Source of the DNA: Thiohalobacter sp.
GTDB taxonomy: Bacteria; Pseudomonadota; Gammaproteobacteria; Thiohalobacterales; Thiohalobacteraceae
Length of the DNA: 5,616 bases
Assembly: GCA_027030825.1 (NCBI GenBank)
Contig: JALVEM010000023.1
Location: forward strand, 1-5,616
Direction of reading: 5' to 3'
In this document: positions 1 through 5,495 of the stretch, piece by piece
Position numbering within the stretch: position 1 is the first letter of the stretch
How the letters are laid out: each line of letters opens with the position of its first letter
Made by a program: the position numbers and the translations under genes
Notes under the pieces: model-generated
What the model saw: only the letters and a program-made list of their open reading frames with translations
What the model was told of the DNA's origin: nothing
The model's database searches: none

Positions 1-375
1 CTTGTAGACCTCGTCGAGGGGATAGGGGATGTACTGGTCGGCCTCGAGCTCGATCTGGGCCTCGAGTTCCTGCTCGCTCAGATTGGCCGGCATGGTGATG
101 ACCTTGGTGATCACCGAGGAGCCGGAGACCGCGACCGCGGCCTGCTTCGCGCGCGTCCCGGAACGCTTGACGGCGCGGCGGATGGCCTCGCCCACGGCCT
201 CGCTGTCGTTGATGGTCTTCTCGACCACGCAGTTGGGAGGCAGGGGCTCGACCGCATAGCTCTCGACGCGGTACCCTTTCCCGGTGTCGCTCAGCTCGAG
301 GAGCTTGACGGCCGTGGAGCTGATGTCCAGCCCCGCCAGCGGAGGGTTCTTGGAACGGAACAGTGCAAGCGGCAC
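1..375 (-). CDS. pilM: PilM, type IV pilus assembly platform protein (N-terminal 125 codons, cut by window edge)
   Basis: PilM is an actin-like, nucleotide-binding cytoplasmic protein. It binds the N-terminal tail of PilN and forms part of the inner-membrane alignment complex PilMNOP of the type IV pilus machine. The visible protein starts VPLALFRSKNPPLAGLDISS. Residues 15-27 (GLDISSTAVKLLE) match the first phosphate-binding loop of the FtsA/actin-like fold, which is highly conserved in PilM. Residues 79-94 (AAVAVSGSSVITKVIT), the MPANLSEQEL stretch that follows and the acidic ADQYIPYPLDEV segment (112-123) are also typical. I chose the GTG at 375-373 because AAGGGA (388-383) lies 7 nt upstream, the frame has a stop at 405-403 with no better start between, and the protein then begins as PilM proteins do. 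About two thirds of the gene, and presumably pilN onward, lie beyond the left edge. It is divergent from ponA. Confidence 0.95.
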   Translation of the reverse strand, partial: MPLALFRSKNPPLAGLDISSTAVKLLELSDTGKGYRVESYAVEPLPPNCVVEKTINDSEAVGEAIRRAVKRSGTRAKQAAVAVSGSSVITKVITMPANLSEQELEAQIELEADQYIPYPLDEVYK

Positions 376-382
376 GATGGCA

Positions 383-388
383 TCCCTT
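383..388 (-). promoter_or_regulatory. Ribosome binding site of pilM
   Basis: AAGGGA on the minus strand ends 7 nt before the GTG at 375. It supports that GTG over the out-of-frame ATG at 383-381, which overlaps the site. Confidence 0.7.
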
Positions 389-440
389 CGTCTATAACGG
401 TCTCATTTCCATATGTTGCGCCGTCTATTTACAATCCCGG

Positions 441-469
441 ATTAGAGGCGATGCCCAACCGGTTGTCAA
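441..469 (-). promoter_or_regulatory. Sigma70-type promoter for pilM
   Basis: Read on the minus strand, a perfect -35 box TTGACA (469-464) is followed by exactly 17 bp and a -10 box TCTAAT (446-441, five of six consensus bases). Transcription should start near 434, leaving a leader of about 60 nt before the pilM GTG. This is the best promoter match in the divergent region. It is a sequence match only; no start site is known. Confidence 0.75.
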
Positions 470-543
470 CAAACGACCAACACAGGCGTCCAATCTTCGA
501 AAGAGGCTATCGGAAGCGGCGTGGAATCCTTTACCGAAATTCT

Positions 544-555
544 TGAAGCGCTTCA
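544..555. repeat. Perfect 12-bp palindrome upstream of ponA
   Basis: TGAAGCGCTTCA is its own reverse complement and ends 18 bp before the ponA GTG. It could be a dimeric regulator site or a small hairpin near the translation start. The first three bases are also the in-frame TGA that limits upstream extension of ponA. No regulator with this site is recognised, and a chance palindrome is possible. Confidence 0.4.
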
Positions 556-573
556 CAACTCGGTCATTCATCC

Positions 574-2988
574 GTGAAATCCTGGACGGTTCGCATCCTG
601 CTCGCCCTGGCGGGCGGCCTGTTCGCGCTGGCACTCGTCGGCATTGCCGCCGTGTGGCTGTTCGTCGTGCCGGGCCTGCCGGATACCGAGGCCCTGCGCG
701 AGGTCCGTTTCCAGGTGCCACTCAAGATCTATGCCAGCAGCGGCGAGCTGATCGCGGAGTATGGCGAGAAACGCCGCTCGCCGGTGCGCTACGAGGAGAT
801 TCCGCCGCTGGTGGTCAAGGCCTTTCTCGCCGCCGAGGACGACCGCTTCTTCGAGCATCCCGGGGTCGACTATCAGGGCATCCTGCGTGCCGCCTTCGAA
901 CTGATCCGCACCGGCCACAAGCGTCAGGGCGGCAGCACCATCACCATGCAGGTGGCGCGCAACTTCTTTCTCTCGCGCGAGAAGACCTATCTGCGCAAGC
1001 TGCGCGAGATCCTGCTGGCGCTGAAGATCGAACGGGAGCTCTCCAAGGAGCAGATCCTGGAACTCTATCTGAACAAGATCTACCTCGGGCAGCGGGCCTA
1101 CGGCATCGGTGCGGCGGCTGCGGTGTATTACGGCAAGTCGTTGAAAGATCTCTCGATCGACGAGATCGCCATGATCGCCGGCCTGCCCAAGGCGCCCTCG
1201 CGCGACAACCCCGTGAGCTCGCCGGAGCGGGCGCGCGAACGGCGCAACTACGTCCTGCGCCGCATGTACGAGCTGGGCTTCATCGATGCCGACGTCTACC
1301 AGGCGTCGCTCGCGGTCCCGGTCCATGCCCGGCTGCATTCGGCCTCGTCGGAACTGCCGGCCGACTACCTCGCCGAGATGGTGCGCGCCTGGATGCTCGA
1401 GCGCCACGGCGAGGCGGCCTACACGGACGGCTACCGTGTCTACACGACCCTCGAGGGCCGGCGCCAGCGTGCGGCACAGTCCGCGCTGCGGCGTGCCCTG
1501 CTGGCCTACGAGCGTCGGCACGGTTACCGGGGTCCGGAGAAGCATTTCGAGCTCGATGGTGACGGCGACCCGGCGGAGGCGGCGGCGCTGCTCGACGGGA
1601 TTCCGACGGCCGGCGGGCTGGCGCCGGCGCTGGTCGTGAGGGTGGAGAAGCGTGCCTTCGCCGCGGTGCTCGCGGACGGCCGGGAAGTGACGGTGCCCTG
1701 GGAGGGCATGGCCTGGGCACGCCCCCGGCTCGAGGGCCAGCGACTCGGCCGGCGCCCGAAGCAGGCCGCCGACATCGTCTCCGTCGGAGACCTCGTCCGG
1801 CTGGAGGCGCGGGAGGACGATGAGGGCCACTCCGTGTGGTGGCTGGCCCAGGTGCCGGGGGTGCAGGGTGCGCTCGTCTCGGTACGCCCGGAGAACGGTG
1901 CCATCGTGGCGCTGGTGGGCGGGCTCGACTTCCGGCTCTCGAAGTTCAACCGGGTCACCCAGGCCGAACGGCAGCCCGGTTCCAGCTTCAAGCCCTTCAT
2001 CTATTCCGCCGCGCTCGAGAAGGGCTTCACACCGGCCAGCATCATCAACGACGCCCCGGTGGTGTTCGACGATCCGGGACTGGAACAGGCCTGGCGGCCG
2101 GAGAACTACAGCGGGCGCTTCTACGGTCCCACGCGCCTGCGCGAGGCGCTGGTCCACTCGCGCAATCTGGTCTCCATCCGCCTGCTGCGCGAGATCGGGG
2201 TGGCCTACGCCATCGACTATGTCAGGCGCTTCGGCTTCGACGCCTCGCGCCTGCCCAGGGACCTGTCGCTGGCGCTCGGCAGCGGCAGCCTGGCGCCGCT
2301 GGACATGGCGCGTGGCTATGCCGTGTTCGCCAACGGCGGCTACCGGGTCGAGCCCTGGTTCATCGCCCGGGTGGTGGACCGCGAGGGCAGGACGGTCTAC
2401 GAGGCCGATCCGGTCGTGGTCTGCGAAACCTGCGGGTCCGAGAATGACACCGGCGACGATGAACGGCTCGATGCGGCCGGGAGCGGAGTACGGGTGGCGC
2501 CGCGCGTGATCGAGGCCCGCAATGCCTGGCTGATGGGGTCGATGATGCGCGATGTCGTGCGGCGCGGCACCGGCCGGCGGGCCATGCAGCTCGGACGCCA
2601 CGATCTGGCCGGCAAGACCGGCACCACCAACGACCAGCGGGACGCCTGGTTCTGCGGTTTCAATCCCTCGCTGGTCGCGGTGGCCTGGGTGGGCTACGAC
2701 GACCACCGGCCGCTGGGCGCGCGCGAGACCGGCAGCCGGGCCGCCCTGCCCATGTGGATCGCCTACATGAAGGTGGCGCTCGAGCAGGTTCCGGAGACGA
2801 TTCCGCCGCCGCCGCCCGGCATGGTGACGGTGCGCATCGACCCCAGAACCGGCCTGCTGGCCGACAGCGGCCAGCGTGACGCCGTGTTCGAGACCTTCCG
2901 CAGGGAATACGCACCTCGCCAGCATGCCGTCGTCTTGCCCGAGTCGACCGGCGAGACGGAGGGCGCCGAGGTGGAGGAACTGTTCTGA
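574..2988 (+). CDS. ponA: Penicillin-binding protein 1A, bifunctional glycosyltransferase/transpeptidase
   Basis: Class A PBP (mrcA in E. coli) that polymerises lipid II into glycan strands and cross-links the stem peptides. It is anchored in the inner membrane with both active domains in the periplasm. One membrane segment spans about residues 7-32. The GT51 domain (about 50-230) shows all motifs: EDDRFFEHPGVD with catalytic Glu88, GGSTITMQVARN (119-130), RKLREILLALKIE (141-153), KEQILELYLNKIYLG (158-172) and AGLPKAPS (202-209). An OB-like insert of PBP1A type precedes the transpeptidase domain (roughly 320-425). That domain has SSFK with nucleophile Ser470, SRN (529-531) and KTGTT from Lys681. 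A CETC pair (Cys617/Cys620) sits where E. coli PBP1A, as I recall it, has a CPEC-like motif. The length of 804 aa is normal. GTG at 574 is the only start between the TGA at 544 and the membrane segment; no clear Shine-Dalgarno precedes it. Confidence 0.97.
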   Translation: MKSWTVRILLALAGGLFALALVGIAAVWLFVVPGLPDTEALREVRFQVPLKIYASSGELIAEYGEKRRSPVRYEEIPPLVVKAFLAAEDDRFFEHPGVDYQGILRAAFELIRTGHKRQGGSTITMQVARNFFLSREKTYLRKLREILLALKIERELSKEQILELYLNKIYLGQRAYGIGAAAAVYYGKSLKDLSIDEIAMIAGLPKAPSRDNPVSSPERARERRNYVLRRMYELGFIDADVYQASLAVPVHARLHSASSELPADYLAEMVRAWMLERHGEAAYTDGYRVYTTLEGRRQRAAQSALRRALLAYERRHGYRGPEKHFELDGDGDPAEAAALLDGIPTAGGLAPALVVRVEKRAFAAVLADGREVTVPWEGMAWARPRLEGQRLGRRPKQAADIVSVGDLVRLEAREDDEGHSVWWLAQVPGVQGALVSVRPENGAIVALVGGLDFRLSKFNRVTQAERQPGSSFKPFIYSAALEKGFTPASIINDAPVVFDDPGLEQAWRPENYSGRFYGPTRLREALVHSRNLVSIRLLREIGVAYAIDYVRRFGFDASRLPRDLSLALGSGSLAPLDMARGYAVFANGGYRVEPWFIARVVDREGRTVYEADPVVVCETCGSENDTGDDERLDAAGSGVRVAPRVIEARNAWLMGSMMRDVVRRGTGRRAMQLGRHDLAGKTGTTNDQRDAWFCGFNPSLVAVAWVGYDDHRPLGARETGSRAALPMWIAYMKVALEQVPETIPPPPPGMVTVRIDPRTGLLADSGQRDAVFETFRREYAPRQHAVVLPESTGETEGAEVEELF

Positions 2989-2997
2989 GGTCGGCAC

Positions 2998-3002
2998 GGG
3001 AG
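2998..3002 (+). promoter_or_regulatory. Ribosome binding site of the nucleotidyltransferase-like gene
   Basis: GGGAG ends 6 nt before the ATG at 3009, inside the 20-bp gap after ponA. It supports this start and translation from the ponA transcript. Confidence 0.55.
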
Positions 3003-3008
3003 CGCGCG

Positions 3009-3635
3009 ATGGCATCGAGGAAAATGAAGCATTCGGGGCGCGATCAGGAGATGCGCCAGCGCATCGCCCAGGAGGCCGCGCGTCTGATCGCCACCGAAGG
3101 GGTGCGCGATTACGGCATCGCCAAGCGCAAGGCGGCCGAGCGCCTGGGGGCGCCCGAGACCAGGAACCTGCCCCGCAACCTGGAGATCGAGGAGGCGCTG
3201 GTCAGCTACCAGTCCCTGTTCCAGTCCGAATCGCATGCCGAGGTGCTGGGGCGGCTGCGTCGCATCGCGATCGAGGCCATGCGGTTCTTCGCGCCTTTCT
3301 CGCCGCGGCTCACGGGCTCGGTGCTCACCGGCACGGCCTCGGACTATTCGGACATCAACCTGCACCTGTTCGCGGAAGCGCCCGAGGAGGTGGTGCTGTA
3401 CATGCAGGAGCACGGCCTGCCCTACACCGAGGACCAGCGCCGTTTCCGGTACGAGCGCCAGGGTCCCCAGCGGCTCTATCCCGTATTGAAGTTCGTGGTC
3501 TCGGACACCCCGGTGGAAGCGGTGATCTTTCCGGTCGACGGCATCCGCCAGGCCCCGCGCAGCAATCTCGACGGCAGGCCCATGCAGCGGGCCAGCCTGG
3601 CGCGGCTGGAGGCGCTGGTCGGGGAGGGAAGTTAG
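3009..3635 (+). CDS. Nucleotidyltransferase-like protein with helical, possibly HTH-like N-terminus (function unknown)
   Basis: A 208-aa soluble protein with no signal peptide or membrane segment. Residues 12-47 form a basic helical stretch (QRIAQEAARLIATEG, then GIAKRKAAERLG) that resembles a TetR-type N-terminal helix-turn-helix. Residues 103-117 (GSVLTGTASDYSDIN) match the Pol-beta/MNT-type nucleotidyltransferase signature, a Gly-Ser followed about ten residues later by paired acids. Here the pair reads Asp115-Ile-Asn117, not D-x-D. Glu170 in the strand PVEAVIFPV could be the third metal ligand. I recall similar small proteins in gamma- and betaproteobacteria, some labelled 'UDP-N-acetylmuramate--alanine ligase'. 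Nothing here supports that: there is no ATP-binding loop, and Mur ligases are more than twice this length. It starts 20 bp after ponA, so an operon is likely. The substrate is unknown. Its TAG overlaps the start of the GAAGC heptamer array by one base. Confidence 0.8.
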   Translation: MASRKMKHSGRDQEMRQRIAQEAARLIATEGVRDYGIAKRKAAERLGAPETRNLPRNLEIEEALVSYQSLFQSESHAEVLGRLRRIAIEAMRFFAPFSPRLTGSVLTGTASDYSDINLHLFAEAPEEVVLYMQEHGLPYTEDQRRFRYERQGPQRLYPVLKFVVSDTPVEAVIFPVDGIRQAPRSNLDGRPMQRASLARLEALVGEGS

Positions 3636-3662
3636 AAGCTCGAAGCACGAAGCTGGAAGAAT
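3635..3662 (+). repeat. Heptamer tandem array GAAGCNN, left copy
   Basis: Four head-to-tail heptamers are visible: GAAGCTC (3635-3641), GAAGCAC (3642-3648), GAAGCTG (3649-3655) and GAAGAAT (3656-3662). The first base is the last base of the preceding gene's TAG. An inverted array of the same heptamer lies at 4150-4177. Confidence 0.8.
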
Positions 3663-3681
3663 GGCCGGCTTCGCGCCGGCC
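3663..3681. repeat. GC-rich hairpin (7-bp stem, 5-nt loop)
   Basis: GGCCGGC (3663-3669) and GCCGGCC (3675-3681) pair perfectly around TTCGC. No T-run follows, so it is not called an intrinsic terminator. Its right arm runs into CCGGAATCCAG (3680-3690), the same 11-mer found inside the element at 3778-3914, so it may be a degraded half of that repeat family. Confidence 0.6.
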
Positions 3682-3687
3682 GGAATC

Positions 3688-3708
3688 CAGAATTCAGAAT
3701 ACAGAATG
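3688..3708 (+). repeat. CAGAATN heptamer triplet
   Basis: Three tandem heptamers, CAGAATT, CAGAATA and CAGAATG, run without a gap. The unit is seven bases, as in the nearby GAAGCNN array, but the sequence differs. Confidence 0.75.
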
Positions 3709-3777
3709 TTCTCTGTTCCGGTCTCTGGCTCCATCTCCCGGGAATCCGGATTGGAAGCCCGTGCAGTATCCACACCC

Positions 3778-3914
3778 CGTCATTCCGGAAAGCGCGTAGC
3801 GCTTATCCGGAATCCAGGAAAAACATTGACCACGGTGGCAGGGATGAGCGTGGTTTCTGGATTCCGGCTCGCGTTCCCCCGGCTCAAGGCCGGGGTCACT
3901 TGGCCGGAATGACG
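3778..3914. mobile_element. 137-bp palindromic repeat element with nested inverted repeats
   Basis: The outer ends are perfect 11-bp inverted repeats: CGTCATTCCGG (3778-3788) and CCGGAATGACG (3904-3914). Inside them is a second perfect 11-bp pair: CCGGAATCCAG (3807-3817) and CTGGATTCCGG (3857-3867). Each half can also fold locally, because ATTCCGG faces CCGGAAT at 3782-3788/3807-3813 and at 3861-3867/3904-3910. The pattern resembles the widespread 'CGTCATTCCCGC...GGGAATCCAG' class of dispersed repeats (compare Neisseria dRS3-like units), here in a CCGG version. It carries no transposase. If mobile, it would depend on an enzyme elsewhere. No clear target-site duplication is visible. Confidence 0.65.
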
Positions 3915-3974
3915 AAGGAGAAATGACGAGCGTGGCCGCCCCGACTTTCTGCCCCCGAATTCCGGATTCTTATC

Positions 3975-4149
3975 CTGCGGTTGCACCGATCGCGGCCTCC
4001 GACGGCTCGCCCTGCGGGTGCCCTGCGCGTCGCGGCCCGCCGGCGCGCTCGGGAACTCGCCCTGCGGGCTCGGACAGCCCTCGCTCTTTCCGCCGGCTGG
4101 TCCGCGATGCTCGGTATCGCCGAGTCGGCCTCGCTCGCGGCAACCGCAG
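3975..4149. repeat. Second inverted-repeat-bounded segment (about 175 bp)
   Basis: CTGCGGTTGC (3975-3984) is matched by its exact reverse complement GCAACCGCAG (4140-4149). The bases just inside are also similar when the right end is read in reverse (both arms reach a CGGCC/AGGCC-like block then GAC), which suggests longer imperfect arms. Inside are a 13-bp direct repeat and a small hairpin, CTCGG-tatcg-CCGAG, near 4110-4125. It could be a small non-autonomous element or a structured RNA; nothing decides between them. Confidence 0.45.
4006..4068 (+). repeat. 13-bp direct repeat CTCGCCCTGCGGG, two copies 50 bp apart
   Basis: Identical copies lie at 4006-4018 and 4056-4068. A shorter related CCCTGCG occurs at 4021-4027. 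All lie inside the segment at 3975-4149. Confidence 0.7.
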
Positions 4150-4177
4150 ACCCTTCTAGCTTCCCGCTTCCAGCTTC
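4150..4177 (-). repeat. Heptamer tandem array GAAGCNN, right (inverted) copy
   Basis: Read on the minus strand: GAAGCTG (4177-4171), GAAGCGG (4170-4164), GAAGCTA (4163-4157) and GAAGGGT (4156-4150). This array encodes the last residues of the malic enzyme and supplies its TAG stop. It is inverted relative to the array at 3635-3662. Confidence 0.8.
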
Positions 4178-5421
4178 TTTTCTTCCCCGTACGGCCAGGG
4201 GGCCCGGGCGACGCCGGTCTCGATGGCGGCCCGGGCGATCGCCGGGGGCAGCACGTCGATGAGCCTCGGGTCGAGCGGCTTGGGCAGGATGTAGTCGGGA
4301 CCGAATTCCAGCGCGTCCAGGCCATAGGCCTCGAGCACGGAGAGCGGCACGGGTTCGCGGGCGAGCTCGGCGAGGGCGTGGACGGCGGCGATGTGCATCT
4401 CCGTGTTGATGCGCCGGGCGCGCACGTCCAGGGCGCCGCGGAAGATGAAGGGGAAGCCGAGGACGTTGTTGACCTGGTTCGGATAGTCGCTGCGCCCGGT
4501 GGCCATGATGAGGTCGTCGCGCGTCGCCAGCGCCAGCTCGGGCCGGATCTCGGGATCGGGGTTGGAGAGCGCGAACACCACCGGTCTGGGCGCCATGGTG
4601 GCGAGCATCTCGGGTGTCAGCACGTCCGGTCCCGAGACCCCGATGAAGACGTCGGCATCGCGCAGGGCGCCGGCCAGGGTCTCGCAGTCGGTGTCGACCG
4701 CGAAGGCCTGCTTGTATTCGTTCAGATCCTGGCGCCGGGTGGTGATCACGCCCTTCGAGTCCACCAGCAGCACATTGCCGGGATGGGCGCCGAGGGCGAA
4801 CAGCAGCTGCATGGAGGCGATGCCGGCCGCGCCGGCACCGACGCAGACGATGCGCACCTCCTCGAGCTTCTTGCCCTGGAGTTCGAGGGCGTTGAGCAGG
4901 CCGGCGGCGATGATGATGGCGGTGCCGTGCTGATCGTCGTGGAAGACCGGGATGTCGAGCCGCTCGATCAGGCGCCGTTCGATCTCGAAACAGCGGGGGG
5001 CGGCGATGTCCTCCAGATTGATGCCGCCGAAGGTGTCTGCGATGCGCACGACCGTCTCGACGAACTCGTCGACGGTCTCGGCATTGACCTCGATGTCGAA
5101 CACGTCGATTTTCCCGAAGTGCTTGAACAGCACGCCCTTGCCTTCCATCACGGGCTTGCCTGCCAGCGCCCCCACGTTGCCCAGGCCCAGCACCGCGGTG
5201 CCGTCGGTGATCACGCCCACCAGATTGCCCTTGGCGGTGTAGCGGTAGGCGTCGAGGGGATCGCGGGCGATCTCGCGCACCGGGGCCGCCACGCCGGGTG
5301 TGTAGGCGAGCGACAGGTCGTCCTGGGTCTCGCAGGGCTTGGTGACCTCGATGGCGATCTTGCCCGGGACGGGTTCGGCGTGGTAGCGCAGGGCGCGGGT
5401 GCGCAGGTCGTTTTCGGACAT
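4156..5421 (-). CDS. maeB: NAD(P)-dependent malic enzyme, short form without phosphotransacetylase domain
   Basis: Catalyses oxidative decarboxylation of malate to pyruvate and CO2 with NAD(P)H formation in the cytoplasm. The 421-aa protein aligns along its length with the malic-enzyme part of E. coli MaeB. It lacks the C-terminal phosphotransacetylase-like domain, so maeB is used in the broad sense. Visible motifs: LAYTPGVAAP with catalytic Tyr40; GTAVLGLGNVGALAGKPVME; catalytic Lys95 in MEGKGVLFK; metal ligands Glu137-Asp138 (LEDI) and Asp162 (FHDDQHGTA); the dinucleotide loop VGAGAAG (194-200) followed by VDSKG with Asp221; SNPDPE (286-291); and GRSDYPNQVNNVLGFPFIFR. I cannot settle NAD versus NADP. 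I chose the ATG at 5421 because AGGGA lies 4 nt upstream and the N-terminus then matches MaeB; an in-frame ATG at 5445 would add eight residues. The C-terminal tail LEAGS is encoded by the GAAGC heptamer array. Confidence 0.95.
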   Translation of the reverse strand: MSENDLRTRALRYHAEPVPGKIAIEVTKPCETQDDLSLAYTPGVAAPVREIARDPLDAYRYTAKGNLVGVITDGTAVLGLGNVGALAGKPVMEGKGVLFKHFGKIDVFDIEVNAETVDEFVETVVRIADTFGGINLEDIAAPRCFEIERRLIERLDIPVFHDDQHGTAIIIAAGLLNALELQGKKLEEVRIVCVGAGAAGIASMQLLFALGAHPGNVLLVDSKGVITTRRQDLNEYKQAFAVDTDCETLAGALRDADVFIGVSGPDVLTPEMLATMAPRPVVFALSNPDPEIRPELALATRDDLIMATGRSDYPNQVNNVLGFPFIFRGALDVRARRINTEMHIAAVHALAELAREPVPLSVLEAYGLDALEFGPDYILPKPLDPRLIDVLPPAIARAAIETGVARAPWPYGEEKKLEAGS

Positions 5422-5425
5422 CGTT

Positions 5426-5430
5426 TCCCT
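5426..5430 (-). promoter_or_regulatory. Ribosome binding site of malic enzyme (decides the start)
   Basis: AGGGA on the minus strand ends 4 nt before the ATG at 5421. The upstream in-frame ATG at 5445 has only a weak AGG before it. Confidence 0.55.
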
Positions 5431-5469
5431 ACCTGTTTCGGACATCTGTCGGCCTGTACGGGTTGCGTC

Positions 5470-5475
5470 ATCATA
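5470..5475 (-). promoter_or_regulatory. Possible -10 box for malic enzyme
   Basis: TATGAT on the minus strand matches five of six consensus bases and would start transcription near 5463, about 42 nt before the ATG. No good -35 is present at 16-18 bp (TAGCCT at 17), so this is weak. The gene may instead be read through from the upstream gene. Confidence 0.25.
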
Positions 5476-5495
5476 CGCCCGGCTTTTGCACCAGG

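Larger units (their letters stand above)
376..573. other. Divergent pilM-ponA intergenic region
   Basis: This 198-bp gene-free stretch separates two genes that both start with GTG and point away from each other. It is visibly more AT-rich than the flanking genes. It contains the pilM promoter and the 12-bp palindrome at 544-555. I could not find a convincing plus-strand promoter for ponA. TTTACA (428-433) and TTGTCA (463-468) are possible -35 boxes, but neither has a good -10 at the right spacing. TTGTCA overlaps the pilM -35 box on the other strand, so the two promoters might compete; that is inference. Confidence 0.7.
3636..4155. other. Repeat-rich intergenic region between convergent genes
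   Basis: A 520-bp stretch with no supportable gene, between the stop of the nucleotidyltransferase-like gene and the stop of the malic enzyme. It holds GAAGC heptamers at both borders in opposite orientation, a GC-rich hairpin, a CAGAATN triplet, a 137-bp palindromic element, and a second segment bounded by 10-bp inverted repeats. The short open frames here (3661-3912, 3923-4159, and 4325-3780 on minus) run through the repeats and resemble no family. Neither convergent gene has a hairpin followed by a T-tract, so transcription may end at the palindromes or by Rho. Confidence 0.85.

Noticed and set aside
363..1562. 399-codon plus-strand frame through the intergenic region into ponA
   Set aside because: It starts inside pilM on the opposite strand and overlaps ponA in another frame. 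Its Arg/Ala/Gly-rich composition is typical of a shadow frame, and no family is recognised.
2422..2433. CETC as a zinc-binding or redox insertion in PBP1A
   Set aside because: A similar Cys pair occurs, as I recall, at the same place in other gammaproteobacterial PBP1A proteins, so it is a family feature and not an oddity of this gene.
568..3015. 815-codon open frame on the minus strand, antisense to the whole of ponA
   Set aside because: GC-rich codon bias often leaves the antisense frame open. The protein is rich in Arg, Gly, His and Pro with no recognisable domain, while the sense strand has every PBP1A motif.
3663..3681. Rho-independent terminator of the ponA transcript
   Set aside because: The stem is good but no T-tract follows on either strand.
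3661..3912. 83-codon plus-strand frame
   Set aside because: It begins in the GC hairpin and ends in the terminal inverted repeat of the 137-bp element; it is built from repeats.
3923..4159. 78-codon plus-strand frame preceded by AAGGAG
   Set aside because: The AAGGAG is only 2 nt from the ATG, the frame runs through repeat sequence, and the product resembles no protein family.
3635..4177. CRISPR array
   Set aside because: The repeats are 7-13 bp, palindromic or directly abutting, without regular spacers, and no cas gene is present.
3780..4325. 181-codon minus-strand frame overlapping the malic enzyme end
   Set aside because: It overlaps the malic enzyme in another frame and then runs through the repeat region; composition is low-complexity Arg/Pro/Gly/Ser.
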